Source of the DNA: CAZYXZ01 sp964651395 | Lineage (GTDB): Bacteria > Actinomycetota > Actinomycetes > BP-191 | Direction: 5' to 3' | NCBI GenBank assembly: GCA_964651395.1 | Contig: CAZYXZ010000016.1 | Coordinates: forward strand, 1 to 49,989 | DNA length: 49,989 nucleotides | Made by a program: the position numbers and the translations under genes | The notes under the pieces: model-generated | What the model was told of the DNA's origin: nothing | The model's database searches: none | The model's input: the letters and a program-made list of their open reading frames with translations, nothing else | In this document: positions 25,626 to 33,350 of the stretch, piece by piece | How positions within the stretch are numbered: position 1 is the first letter of the stretch | Layout of the letters: every line of letters begins with the position of its first letter

Positions 25626-26591
25626 GTGCCCGAAGCCGGCGACGCGCTTCTCGCCGAGGTGGTCCGCACCGGCTTCGTCGAGTCCCGGCACTACGGCTCG
25701 CTGGTGGCGCTGGCACCCGCGGGAGAGCGGGTGCTCGCGCGCGGCGCACCCGACGACCCGCACTTCCCGAGGTCGAGCCTCAAGCTGCTGCAGGCCGTCG
25801 CGATGCTGCGCACCGGGATGGCGGAGCAGTTCGAGCTCGACGAACGGCACGTCGCGGTCGCGGCGTCCAGCCACTCCGGCGAGCAGCAGCACATCGACGT
25901 CGTGCGTGACCTGCTGTCACGCGCGGACGTCCCCGAGAGCGCGCTGGACTGCCCACGCGACATGCCGCTCGACGAGGCGACGCAGCACGTGCTGATCGCG
26001 CGCGGGCGCCGACCTGCACGCGTACACCACAACTGCTCCGGCAAGCACGCGGCGATGCTCGCGACCTGCGCGGCGATGGGCTGGCCGCTGGCCGGCTACC
26101 GCGACCCGGCGCACCCGCTCCAGGTGCACGTGCGCGCGACCGTGGAGGAGCTCGCCGGTCCCGTGTCCGCGACCGGCGTCGACGGCTGCGGCGCACCGGT
26201 CTTCGCCGTCTCGCTGACCGGTCTCGCGCGCGCCTACGGCGCCGCGATGCGGGCCGCGGCCGGTACGCCGGAGTCCCGGGTCGCCGACGCGATGCGCGCG
26301 CACCCGGACCTGGTCGGCGGGACCGGGCGGGACGTGACCATGCTGATGCGCGCCGTACCGGGTCTGCTGGCCAAGGACGGAGCCGAGGGTCTCTACGCGG
26401 CGGCGCTTGCTGACGGCACCGGGATCGCCGTGAAGATCGCGGACGGGGCCGCCCGCGCGCGGATCCCGGTCCTGCTCGAGGCCCTGGCGGCGCTCGGCGT
26501 CGCGGCGGAGGAATTGTCCGGGCTCGCCCGGATCCCCGTGCTCGGCGGCGGGGAGCCGGTGGGCGAGGTCCGAGCGGTGGGAATCGCCTGA
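25626..26591 (+). CDS. Asparaginase (Rhizobium etli type II family)
   Basis: A 321-residue enzyme of the PF06089 asparaginase family, hydrolysing L-asparagine to aspartate and ammonia. It is unrelated to E. coli-type asparaginases. RSSLK near residue 50 gives the Ser-x2-Lys pair. HHNCSGKHAAML near residue 135 and DGCGAPVFA near residue 188 supply the two Cys and Lys that bind zinc and shape the active site in the R. etli enzyme. ARGRRP and GGTGRDVTML are further family blocks. GTG 25626 sits three bases after the rsiG stop. Length is normal and all expected residues are visible. Confidence 0.9.
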   Translation: MPEAGDALLAEVVRTGFVESRHYGSLVALAPAGERVLARGAPDDPHFPRSSLKLLQAVAMLRTGMAEQFELDERHVAVAASSHSGEQQHIDVVRDLLSRADVPESALDCPRDMPLDEATQHVLIARGRRPARVHHNCSGKHAAMLATCAAMGWPLAGYRDPAHPLQVHVRATVEELAGPVSATGVDGCGAPVFAVSLTGLARAYGAAMRAAAGTPESRVADAMRAHPDLVGGTGRDVTMLMRAVPGLLAKDGAEGLYAAALADGTGIAVKIADGAARARIPVLLEALAALGVAAEELSGLARIPVLGGGEPVGEVRAVGIA

Positions 26592-26617
26592 CGGCGGTGT
26601 GACGCACCTCTCACCAA

Positions 26618-26651
26618 AGTGCTAGCAAGGGCGCTTGCATTTGCTAGCACT
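26618..26651. promoter_or_regulatory. Perfect 11-bp inverted repeat, probable operator of the XRE gene
   Basis: AGTGCTAGCAA (26618-26628) and TTGCTAGCACT (26641-26651) are exact reverse complements separated by 12 bases. It lies 57 bases before the XRE start and covers the putative -35 element, so autoregulation by the XRE protein is the simplest reading. It differs from CIRCE (TTAGCACTC-N9-GAGTGCTAA) in core order and spacing. Confidence 0.75.
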
Positions 26652-26664
26652 CCCGGGGTACGGT
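26635..26664 (+). promoter_or_regulatory. Putative promoter of the XRE-hbhA unit
   Basis: TTGCAT at 26635-26640 and TACGGT at 26659-26664 are separated by 18 bases and could be -35 and -10 elements. The -35 lies between the operator arms. Inferred from sequence only. Confidence 0.45.
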
Positions 26665-26707
26665 CCTTCTCGACGGTCCGGCCGGCTCAATCGGAGGGAG
26701 GCACGAC

Positions 26708-27112
26708 ATGGCGACGCTCAAGGTCCGCGAGCTCGGTGACTACATCCGCGAGCAGCGTCAGGTCGCGCAGATCTCGTTGCGCCAGCTGGCCAAGCAGGCC
26801 GGGGTCTCCAACCCGTACCTGTCGCAGATCGAGCGCGGCTTGCGCAAGCCGAGCGCGGAGATCCTGCAGCAGATCGCGAAGGCGCTGCGCATCTCCGCCG
26901 AAGCGCTCTACGTCCAGGCCGGCATCCTCGAGGAGCGCGAAGGCGACAGCGACGTACCCGGGGCAGTCCTCCGGGACGTGCTGATCACCGAGCGCCAGAA
27001 GTCGGTCCTGCTCGAGATCTACGACTCCTTCCGCAAGGAGAACAACGCAGCCGTGCCTGTTGAGACAACTGCAGAGACCGCGCCCGACAACGGGGCGACG
27101 GTCGCCAGCTAG
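26708..27112 (+). CDS. XRE-family helix-turn-helix regulator (Rv0474-like)
   Basis: A 134-residue DNA-binding protein. Residues about 7-65 form an XRE/Cro helix-turn-helix: LGDYIREQRQVAQISLRQLA, then KQAGVSNPYLSQIERG (recognition helix) and LRKPSAEILQQIAKAL. The C-terminal half has ITERQKSVLLEIYDSFRKEN and a disordered tail. GGAGGGAGG lies nine bases before ATG 26708. In mycobacteria the gene before hbhA (Rv0474, before Rv0475) is also an XRE regulator of this size, and the same order here suggests orthology. A palindromic operator upstream points to autorepression. Confidence 0.88.
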   Translation: MATLKVRELGDYIREQRQVAQISLRQLAKQAGVSNPYLSQIERGLRKPSAEILQQIAKALRISAEALYVQAGILEEREGDSDVPGAVLRDVLITERQKSVLLEIYDSFRKENNAAVPVETTAETAPDNGATVAS

Positions 27113-27187
27113 ACCCACCGCACAACCGAGCAGGTGGCCATACGGGCCACTCGCTTCCCCCCGTATTGCCACAAGGAGGCAACCGCA

Positions 27188-27631
27188 ATGGCGCTCAAGA
27201 CTGAGGCCCGCAAGCCGCTCTACGCGTACGTCGGCGCCGGTGACCTCGCGGTCGAGAAGATCCGCGAGCTCCCGGTGAAGTCCAAGGAGCTCCCGGCCGA
27301 GCTGAAGACCCGCGTCACGACCTTCGTGCCGAAGGCCACGGCCGCGATCACGGAGCTCCCGACCACCCTGCCTGCCCGCGTGAAGAGCCTGCGCAGCGAG
27401 GTCGAGACCCGCTCCACCAAGCTCACCAAGCAGGCCACCGAGGTCTACACCGACCTGGTCACCCGCGGCGAGAAGCTGGTCGGTTCCATCCGCAACCAGC
27501 CGTCCACCAAGAAGGCCCAGGCCCAGGTGAAGTCCGCCACGGCGAAGGCCAAGGCCGCCACCACGTCGGCGAAGAAGGCCGTCGAGGCGACCACCGAGGC
27601 CGTCGAGGACGCCAGCGCCAAGATCGGTTGA
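27188..27631 (+). CDS. HbhA-like lysine-rich protein (heparin-binding haemagglutinin family)
   Basis: A 147-residue protein resembling mycobacterial HbhA: an N-terminal segment (ARKPLYAYVGAGDLAVEKIR), a helical coiled-coil core (residues about 25-105) and a Lys/Ala-rich C-terminus (TKKAQAQVKSATAKAKAAT...) like the heparin-binding tail. In mycobacteria HbhA is an adhesin and also affects lipid inclusions and envelope growth; the role outside pathogens is unclear. ATG 27188 follows AAGGAGG. It lies 75 bases after the XRE gene, matching the mycobacterial order. No classical signal peptide is present, as in HbhA. Confidence 0.82.
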   Translation: MALKTEARKPLYAYVGAGDLAVEKIRELPVKSKELPAELKTRVTTFVPKATAAITELPTTLPARVKSLRSEVETRSTKLTKQATEVYTDLVTRGEKLVGSIRNQPSTKKAQAQVKSATAKAKAATTSAKKAVEATTEAVEDASAKIG

Positions 27632-27636
27632 TCCGA

Positions 27637-27669
27637 CGAAGTTTTCTCGGCTGCGCCTTGAAAACTTCG
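27637..27669. repeat. A/T-rich hairpin after hbhA
   Basis: CGAAGTTTTC (27637-27646) and GAAAACTTCG (27660-27669) are perfect complements around a 13-base loop, starting six bases after the hbhA stop. The base composition is unusually A/T-rich for this genome. It may be a terminator or a repeat unit. Confidence 0.65.
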
Positions 27670-27718
27670 CCGGAGTGATGACCAACAACAGCGACCACCG
27701 GGCCCTGATCCGCCCGCT

Positions 27719-27747
27719 GACCCCCCGGACCTCCCGCCCGGGGGGTC
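27719..27747. terminator. Bidirectional GC-rich terminator between hbhA and the FGGY kinase gene
   Basis: GACCCCCCGG (27719-27728) and CCGGGGGGTC (27738-27747) form a 10-bp stem with a 9-base loop between two convergent genes. Confidence 0.75.
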
Positions 27748-27755
27748 GTTGCTGT

Positions 27756-29081
27756 CTACGGCCCGGTTTCGAGGAACTGCTGGTAGCGGTCTTCGGTGTG
27801 GGATGTCCAGGCGGGGTCGGGGTCGACGCGCCGGCTCGTCCTGGCCCAGCGACCGGCGTCGGCGAGGCTGGTCTCGAGGCCGGCGGCCATGCGGCCGAGC
27901 CAGGCCATCCCGAGCGCCGCGCCCTCGGGCACCGCGACGACGTCGACCGGCCTGCCGGTGCAGTCCGCCAGTGCCTGCACCCACTCCGCGTCGTAGACGC
28001 CGCCGCCGGTCGCGACGATGCGCCGCACGCCGGCGTCGGCCAGGTCGAGGTTGCGGCGGACGACGAAGCCGGCGGCCTCGTACGCCGCCCGGCGTACCGA
28101 CGCCGCGGTGTGCGTCAGGTCCAGCCCGTGCAGGGCGCCGCGGATCTCGGCGTCGTAGAGCGGGGTGCGCTCACCGCGCGGGTACGGCGACCAGACCGGC
28201 ACCCGGCCCGGGTCGGCGACACCACCGCCGTCGGCGAGCAGCCGCTTCGCCCAGTTGAGGAACAGGCCACCCGCGTTGCTCGCGCCGCCGAGGCAGAACC
28301 GGCCGGGCAGGTGGTACGGGATCGACCAGAGCCCCGCCACCTCCCGCCAGGCATCGACTACCGACCAGGTGATCAGCGTCGTGCCGCAGATGACGAGCGC
28401 GTCGCCGGGATCGGCGACGCCGGAGACCAGCTGCTCTCCCAGCGCGTCCACGGTCGGCGCAGCCAGCGGAGCAGACACACCAGCCGTTCCGACCGGCACG
28501 GTGCCGACTTCGGTGCCCGTCATCGCAAAGCCGGGCAGCTGCTCGGGGGAGACACCGAGCTCGGCGCAGAGGTCGGCGTCCCAGCCGGTGCCGGAGAAGA
28601 CCGGGTACAGGGCGGCGACGACGGCGACGTCGGTGGTCGCCGTGCCGGTGAGCGCGTGGGCGGCCGCCGCCTGGGCGGGCCAGTAGTACGCCGCCTCGGG
28701 GGCGGCTTCCGCCGCCCACCGCAGCTGAGCCCGCGCCTCCCCGGACATGCCGGGGTTGAGGTGCATCGCGTCGGTCGCGCCGCGCCGGTCGCCGTAGAGC
28801 GGACCGCCGGTGAGAGCGTCACCGCGCGTGTCGAACGCGGCGAGCGACGGCACCATGGCGCCGAGCCCGATCCCTGCCACGTCGAGGGACCCGAGCTGCT
28901 CCAGCGCCTCGATCGGCCCGCGCCGCCAGGCCTCGTCGGGGTCGTGCTCGAGCAGGTCCGGCTCCGGCGTTCGGACGGCGTGCGGCACGCGCGAGCGCGC
29001 GACGATGTGGCCGTCGTCGTCCGCGGCCACGGCCTTGGTCGAGGTGGTCCCGATGTCGATGCCGACGGTGACCCGGGTCAC
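27756..29081 (-). CDS. FGGY-family carbohydrate kinase
   Basis: A 441-residue sugar kinase of the actin/Hsp70 fold. VGIDIGTTSTKAV near residue 7 is the phosphate-1 loop. GGPLYGDRRG, DALVICGTTLITW and RIVATGGGVYDAEWVQALAD (phosphate-2/adenosine region) follow in family order, and PYPRGERTPLYD is typical of xylulokinase/gluconokinase relatives. The substrate cannot be fixed, but the divergent class II aldolase and dehydrogenases suggest a pentose, tetrose or deoxysugar. GTG 29081 has GAGGAGGT upstream and leaves 55 bases to the divergent dehydrogenase gene, a shared regulatory region. Longer N-terminal extensions of the frame are artefacts. Confidence 0.85.
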   Translation of the reverse strand: MTRVTVGIDIGTTSTKAVAADDDGHIVARSRVPHAVRTPEPDLLEHDPDEAWRRGPIEALEQLGSLDVAGIGLGAMVPSLAAFDTRGDALTGGPLYGDRRGATDAMHLNPGMSGEARAQLRWAAEAAPEAAYYWPAQAAAAHALTGTATTDVAVVAALYPVFSGTGWDADLCAELGVSPEQLPGFAMTGTEVGTVPVGTAGVSAPLAAPTVDALGEQLVSGVADPGDALVICGTTLITWSVVDAWREVAGLWSIPYHLPGRFCLGGASNAGGLFLNWAKRLLADGGGVADPGRVPVWSPYPRGERTPLYDAEIRGALHGLDLTHTAASVRRAAYEAAGFVVRRNLDLADAGVRRIVATGGGVYDAEWVQALADCTGRPVDVVAVPEGAALGMAWLGRMAAGLETSLADAGRWARTSRRVDPDPAWTSHTEDRYQQFLETGP

Positions 29082-29136
29082 TCGCCACCTCCTCGGATGT
29101 GACACGAACGTCAGACAGCCGCGAGTATGTCGAACC

Positions 29137-30117
29137 GTGGCCAACGACAAGCCCCGCGCCCTCGTGCTCGCCCCGATGCGCGGTCCCGGGATGGACCTCC
29201 TCAACGATCTTGCCGACGTCGTCTACGACCCGTGGATCGAGCACCGGCCGCTCCAGCTGCACAAGCCCGAAGACCTGGCCAAGCGCCTGGCCGAGGAGAG
29301 CGCGACGATCCTGGTCTGCGAAGGCGACAAGTGCGCCGGGCCGGTGCTCGAGCAGCCGCTGACCGTCATCGGCTCGACCCGAGGCGACCCCACCAACGTC
29401 GACCTGCCGGCGGCGACCGCCGCCGGCATCCCGGTGCTGAAGGCGCCCGGCCGCAACGCCGACGGTGTCGCCGAGCTGACCATCGCGCTCATGTTCGCGG
29501 TGAACCGGCACCTGCTCGTCGCCGACCGCGAGGTCCGCACCGGCGAGATGTACAAGGACGGCACCATCCCGTACCAGCGACACCGCGCGTGGCAACTCGC
29601 CGGGCAGACGCTGGGCATCGTCGGCTACGGCGCGATCGGTCGCGCCGTCGCGTGGCGCGCGAAGGGCCTCGGCATGGAGGTGCTCGCCTACGACCCGTTC
29701 GCCGACGACGCCACGTCCTCGCTCGAGGAGCTGCTCGCCGGGTCGGACGTCGTTACGATGCACGCGCCGGTCCTGGACAGCACACGCGGCATGATCGGTG
29801 AAGCGCAGTTCGCCGCGATGAAGGACGGCGCGGTCTACCTCAACGCGGCGCGCGCGTACCTGCACGACACGGACGCGCTGGTCGCGGCACTGCAGTCCGG
29901 CAAGCTCGCCGGCGCCGGCCTCGACCACTTCGAGAACGAGCACCTGGCACCGGATCACCCGCTTGCGTCGATGGACCAGGTGGTCCTCGCCCCGCACATC
30001 GGCGGCGCCACCTACGACACCGAGGCCAACCACTCCTTGCTGATCGCCGAGGACATCCAGCGGGTGCTGGCCGGCGAGCGCCCCCTGCGCATCGCCAACC
30101 CGGAGGTCTACTCGTGA
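29137..30117 (+). CDS. D-isomer-specific 2-hydroxyacid dehydrogenase
   Basis: A 326-residue NAD(P)-dependent enzyme of the D-2-hydroxyacid dehydrogenase family (phosphoglycerate dehydrogenase-like). LGIVGYGAIGRAVAWRAKGL with Asp 20 residues on (AYDPF) is the nucleotide fold. Catalytic elements are NAARAYL (Arg), LDHFENEHL (Glu) and LAPHIGGAT (His). In the aldolase context it may oxidise a sugar acid such as a threonate or erythronate derivative rather than serve serine synthesis; this is inference. GTG 29137 is chosen because it begins the conserved protein. The stop overlaps the aldolase GTG (GTGA). Confidence 0.87.
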   Translation: MANDKPRALVLAPMRGPGMDLLNDLADVVYDPWIEHRPLQLHKPEDLAKRLAEESATILVCEGDKCAGPVLEQPLTVIGSTRGDPTNVDLPAATAAGIPVLKAPGRNADGVAELTIALMFAVNRHLLVADREVRTGEMYKDGTIPYQRHRAWQLAGQTLGIVGYGAIGRAVAWRAKGLGMEVLAYDPFADDATSSLEELLAGSDVVTMHAPVLDSTRGMIGEAQFAAMKDGAVYLNAARAYLHDTDALVAALQSGKLAGAGLDHFENEHLAPDHPLASMDQVVLAPHIGGATYDTEANHSLLIAEDIQRVLAGERPLRIANPEVYS

Positions 30118-30752
30118 GCGTCCACGACGAGGTGCTCAAGGCCGCGAAGGACATGCTGCGCCTCGGGCTGACCGCCGGCACGAGCGGCAACGTGTCCGGT
30201 CGCATCGACGACAACCACCTGGTCATCACGCCGTCGTCGATCTCCTACGAGGACATGACCCTGGAGGACCTGGTCGTCCTCGACTTCGAGGGCAACGTCG
30301 TCGAAGGCACGCGCAACGCGTCGTCCGAGAAGGCCGTGCACATCGAGTGCTACAAGGAGTACGCCGAGGTCGGATCGGTGATCCACTCGCACCCGGTCTA
30401 CGCCACGATGTTCGCCTGCGCGCGCGAGCCGATCCCGGCCGCGATCGACGAGTTCGCCATCTACGTGGGCGGCGACGTCGAGGTCTGCGACTACGCGATG
30501 AGCGGCACCGACGACCTCGGCCGCAACGCCGCGGCGAAAGTGGCCCGCACCGGTAGCGCGCTGCTCGCCTCGCACGGCATGGTCACGGTCGGCCCGAACT
30601 GTGCGAAGACGCTGCACCAGGCCGGTGTCGTGGAGCGCAGCGCGCAGATCATCTGGGGCGCGCGCTCTCTCGGCCCGGTCGTCCCGCTGCCCGACGAGGT
30701 GAACGTGAACTTCGGCAAGCTCTACCGATACCTGAGGAGAAACCCGCAGTGA
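30114..30752 (+). CDS. Class II aldolase/adducin family protein (fuculose-phosphate-aldolase-like)
   Basis: A 212-residue zinc aldolase or epimerase of the FucA/AraD family. LTAGTSGNVSGRI binds the phosphate, ASSEKAVHIECYK carries the catalytic Glu, VIHSHPVYATMF gives two zinc His and LLASHGMVTVG the third. The FucA-like set of residues is complete. It probably splits a phosphorylated sugar made by the neighbouring FGGY kinase, or acts on an oxidised sugar acid. It overlaps the dehydrogenase upstream and the aldo/keto reductase downstream (both GTGA), so the three are one translation unit. Confidence 0.88.
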   Translation: MSVHDEVLKAAKDMLRLGLTAGTSGNVSGRIDDNHLVITPSSISYEDMTLEDLVVLDFEGNVVEGTRNASSEKAVHIECYKEYAEVGSVIHSHPVYATMFACAREPIPAAIDEFAIYVGGDVEVCDYAMSGTDDLGRNAAAKVARTGSALLASHGMVTVGPNCAKTLHQAGVVERSAQIIWGARSLGPVVPLPDEVNVNFGKLYRYLRRNPQ

Positions 30753-31699
30753 GAAGCCGCCTCCTCGGTGTCGACGGGCCGCAGGTCTCCGTCGTCGGCG
30801 TGGGCTGCAACAACTTCGGCGGGCGGATCGGCCTCGACGCGACCAAGCTGGTCGTGGACGCCGCGATCGAGGAGGGCATCACCTTCTTCGACACCGCCGA
30901 CGTGTACGGCAAGGCCGGGGGCAGTGAGCGCGCGCTCGGCGAGGCGCTGGGCGCCCGCCGCGCGGACGTGCTCATCGCCTCGAAGTTCGGCCTGCCGATG
31001 GACGGGCGACCGACCGACCGGGTCGGCTCGCCGGAGTACATCCGCTGGGCCGTCGAGGGCAGCCTCAAGCGACTCGGCACGGACTACCTCGACCTCTACC
31101 AGCAGCACTGCCCCGACCCGGAGACGCCGATCGCGGACACGCTCGGTGCGCTCGAGGAGCTCGTGCAGGCCGGCCTCGTGCGCTACCTCGGCTGCTCGAA
31201 CTTCACCGGAGCGCTGCTGCGCGAGGCCGACGCGACCGCGCAGGCGGCCGGCCTCTCCCGCTTCGTCTCCGTCCAGAACCACTACTCGCTGCTGCACCGC
31301 GAGTTCGAGGCGGATCCCGCACCCGTCGTGCGCGAGGTGGGCGTCGGAGTGCTGCCCTTCTTCCCCCTGGCGAACGGCCTCCTCACCGGCAAGTACCGGA
31401 AGGGCGAGCCGGTGCCCGAGGGGAGCCGGCTGGCCGGCAACGCCGACTACGCGAAGCACTTCATGACCGACGAGGCGATGGACCGGGTCGAGGGCCTGCG
31501 TGCGATCGCCGACGGCGCCGGCGTGACGATGCTGCACCTCGCCCTGGGCGGCCTGGCCGCGCAGCCGGGCGTCTCCAGCGTCATCGCCGGTGCCACGAGA
31601 CCCGAGCAGGTTCGCGCGAACGTGGCGGCCTGTCTCTGGGAGCCCCCGGCCGACGTACTCTCGGCCATCGACTCGATCTGCCCACCACAACGTCCGTAA
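30749..31699 (+). CDS. Aldo/keto reductase
   Basis: A 316-residue NADPH-dependent TIM-barrel oxidoreductase. The tetrad residues are visible: FFDTADVYG (Asp and Tyr), IASKFG (Lys) and LYQQHCPD (His). GCSNFTG, NHYSLLHRE and SVIAGATRPEQV form the cofactor and substrate loops of the AKR superfamily. GTG 30749 overlaps the aldolase stop. In this operon it may reduce the aldehyde released by the aldolase, or oxidise the sugar; direction and substrate are inference. The thiolase gene follows after 15 bases and may belong to the same transcript. Confidence 0.87.
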   Translation: MRSRLLGVDGPQVSVVGVGCNNFGGRIGLDATKLVVDAAIEEGITFFDTADVYGKAGGSERALGEALGARRADVLIASKFGLPMDGRPTDRVGSPEYIRWAVEGSLKRLGTDYLDLYQQHCPDPETPIADTLGALEELVQAGLVRYLGCSNFTGALLREADATAQAAGLSRFVSVQNHYSLLHREFEADPAPVVREVGVGVLPFFPLANGLLTGKYRKGEPVPEGSRLAGNADYAKHFMTDEAMDRVEGLRAIADGAGVTMLHLALGGLAAQPGVSSVIAGATRPEQVRANVAACLWEPPADVLSAIDSICPPQRP

Positions 31700-31714
31700 C
31701 AGGGGAGAACCGCC

Positions 31715-32890
31715 ATGGGTGACGCCGTCATCGTCTCCGCCGTCCGCACCGCGATCGCCGACGGCAAGAAGGGTGCGCTCGCCCGTACGCCGATCCAGGA
31801 GATCGCCAAGGTCCCCGTCCTCGAGGTGCTGAAGCGCTCCGGCATCGCCGCCGAAGACGTCGACGACCTGATCCTCGGCGAGGTCATGCACGGCGGCGGC
31901 TGCATCGCCCGCTACGTCGCGGTCGACCTCGGGCTGCCGTCCGACACTCCGGGCATGGCGGTGCAGCGGCAGTGCGCCACCGGTCTGCAGGCCGTCACGA
32001 GCGCCGCCGCGGACATCCGCGCGGGAATGACGCGGGTCGCCATCGCCGGCGGTGCGGAGAGCATGAGCCAGACGCCCGCGTCGTACATGCGCTCGCCGGA
32101 GCCGTTCGGTGGCGAGTCGCCCTGGATGTCGCTGCCCAACCCGCTCACGCCGGACGCCCCGCTCGCGATGGGCATCACGGTCGGTGAGAACACGGCGGCG
32201 GAGTGCGGCATCACGCGCGAGCAGCAGGACGAGTGGTCCTACCACTCGCACATGCGCGCGGTCGCCGCGATGGACGACGGGCGCTTCGCCGAGGAGATCG
32301 TCCCGATGGAGCTGACCGACCGGAAGGGCAACGTCACCGTCTTCGACACCGACGAGCACCCGCGTCGGGACACGACGATCGAGAAGCTGGCCACGCTGCC
32401 GACCATCTTCAAGAAGGACGGCACGGTCACGGCCGGCAGCTCGTCCAGCTTCAACGACGGCGCCGCTGCGCTGATGGTCGTCGACGAGTCGTACGCCGCA
32501 GAGCACGGCCTCACGCCGCTGGCGGTCGTGCGGTCGTGGGCGGCCGCGGGCATCGAGCCGGCGCGCACCGGCCTGGCCCCGACGATCGCCGTGCCGAAGG
32601 CGTTGTCGCGCGCCGGCATCACCGCGAACGACGTGTCCCTGGTCGAGATCAACGAGGCCTTCGCGTCGATGGCCGTCGCGTGCAGCCAGATCCTTGGCTT
32701 TCCCCACGACATCGTGAACGTCAACGGGGGCGCGGTCGGCCTCGGCCACCCGGTGGCCTGTTCCGGTGCCCGGATCCTCGTGACGCTGATCCACGAGCTG
32801 CGCCGCCGCGGTGGCGGCTACGGCGTCGCGACGCTCTGCGCCGGCGGCGGCATGAGCCTGGCCACCGTCGTCGAGGTGCTCAAGCCTTAG
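31715..32890 (+). CDS. Thiolase family protein (acetyl-CoA C-acyltransferase)
   Basis: A 391-residue true thiolase. The nucleophile Cys lies in AVQRQCATGLQAV (about residue 88). VEINEAFA, GGAVGLGHPVACSGARI (catalytic His) and LCAGGGM (second Cys) complete the set. It should catalyse thiolytic cleavage of 3-ketoacyl-CoA in beta-oxidation, or the reverse condensation. ATG 31715 follows AGGGGAGA. Unlike the two thiolase-like genes at 34300 and 43138, all catalytic Cys and His are present. The stop overlaps the convergent lipoprotein gene by 11 bases. Confidence 0.92.
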   Translation: MGDAVIVSAVRTAIADGKKGALARTPIQEIAKVPVLEVLKRSGIAAEDVDDLILGEVMHGGGCIARYVAVDLGLPSDTPGMAVQRQCATGLQAVTSAAADIRAGMTRVAIAGGAESMSQTPASYMRSPEPFGGESPWMSLPNPLTPDAPLAMGITVGENTAAECGITREQQDEWSYHSHMRAVAAMDDGRFAEEIVPMELTDRKGNVTVFDTDEHPRRDTTIEKLATLPTIFKKDGTVTAGSSSSFNDGAAALMVVDESYAAEHGLTPLAVVRSWAAAGIEPARTGLAPTIAVPKALSRAGITANDVSLVEINEAFASMAVACSQILGFPHDIVNVNGGAVGLGHPVACSGARILVTLIHELRRRGGGYGVATLCAGGGMSLATVVEVLKP

Positions 32891-33350
32891 TGGCCGACGC
32901 CTTGGGGGAGGCGGCCTTCTTCTCTCCGGGGCAGCCCCACCCGGCGTACGACGCGTTGGGCCCGCCGGCCTTGCCGCCGTCGATCGCCAGCGCGTAGGAG
33001 GCCCGCCAGCAGTAGCGCCGGGCGACCGAGGTCTTCTTGTTCACCGCGGCGCGCTCGAGGTCGGCGTGGGAGTCGTAGGCGAAGCAGAACGCGGAGCGGT
33101 ACTGCCCCGGCTGTGTGTAGTCGACGACGCACTCCTCGGCGGCCAGCGCCAGGTCGGCGCCCGGCCGCTGGTTCACGAAGTGCACGTGGATCTGGCCGCC
33201 GATCTCGTTGCGGGTCTCGATGGTCAGCGCCACCATCGCGCGGCTGAACACGGGCGGCCCGGTCGGCCTCGGCGTCGCGAGCGGCGGCGGGTCGCCGCTG
33301 TTCGCACTGCACGCGACCAGCAGTGCGCCAAGCAGGAGAAGCCGTCGCAT
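32880..33350 (-). CDS. Small predicted lipoprotein, unknown function
   Basis: A 156-residue protein with MRRLLLLGALLVACSANSGD, a lipoprotein signal with lipobox Cys at residue 15. The mature part has five further Cys (EECVVDY, FCFAY, RYCWRA, WGCPG) and a Lys/Ala/Ser tail, but no domain I recognise. It is the last gene of a leftward five-gene operon; its ATG overlaps the stop of the acyl-CoA dehydrogenase by one base (TGATG). The location suggests a role linked to substrate capture or uptake of the catabolic operon, which is speculation. Confidence 0.7.
   Translation of the reverse strand: MRRLLLLGALLVACSANSGDPPPLATPRPTGPPVFSRAMVALTIETRNEIGGQIHVHFVNQRPGADLALAAEECVVDYTQPGQYRSAFCFAYDSHADLERAAVNKKTSVARRYCWRASYALAIDGGKAGGPNASYAGWGCPGEKKAASPKASATKA

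Noticed and set aside
26618..26651. CIRCE (HrcA) element
   Set aside because: Bases such as GCTAGCA resemble it, but the CIRCE arms and nine-base spacing do not match, and no chaperone gene follows.
29100..29113. Third TGAC-N6-GTCA site between the FGGY kinase and dehydrogenase genes
   Set aside because: It has the same arms as operator sites 1 and 2, but the spacer (ACGAAC) and flanks differ. About one such match is expected by chance in 50 kb, so it was not called.
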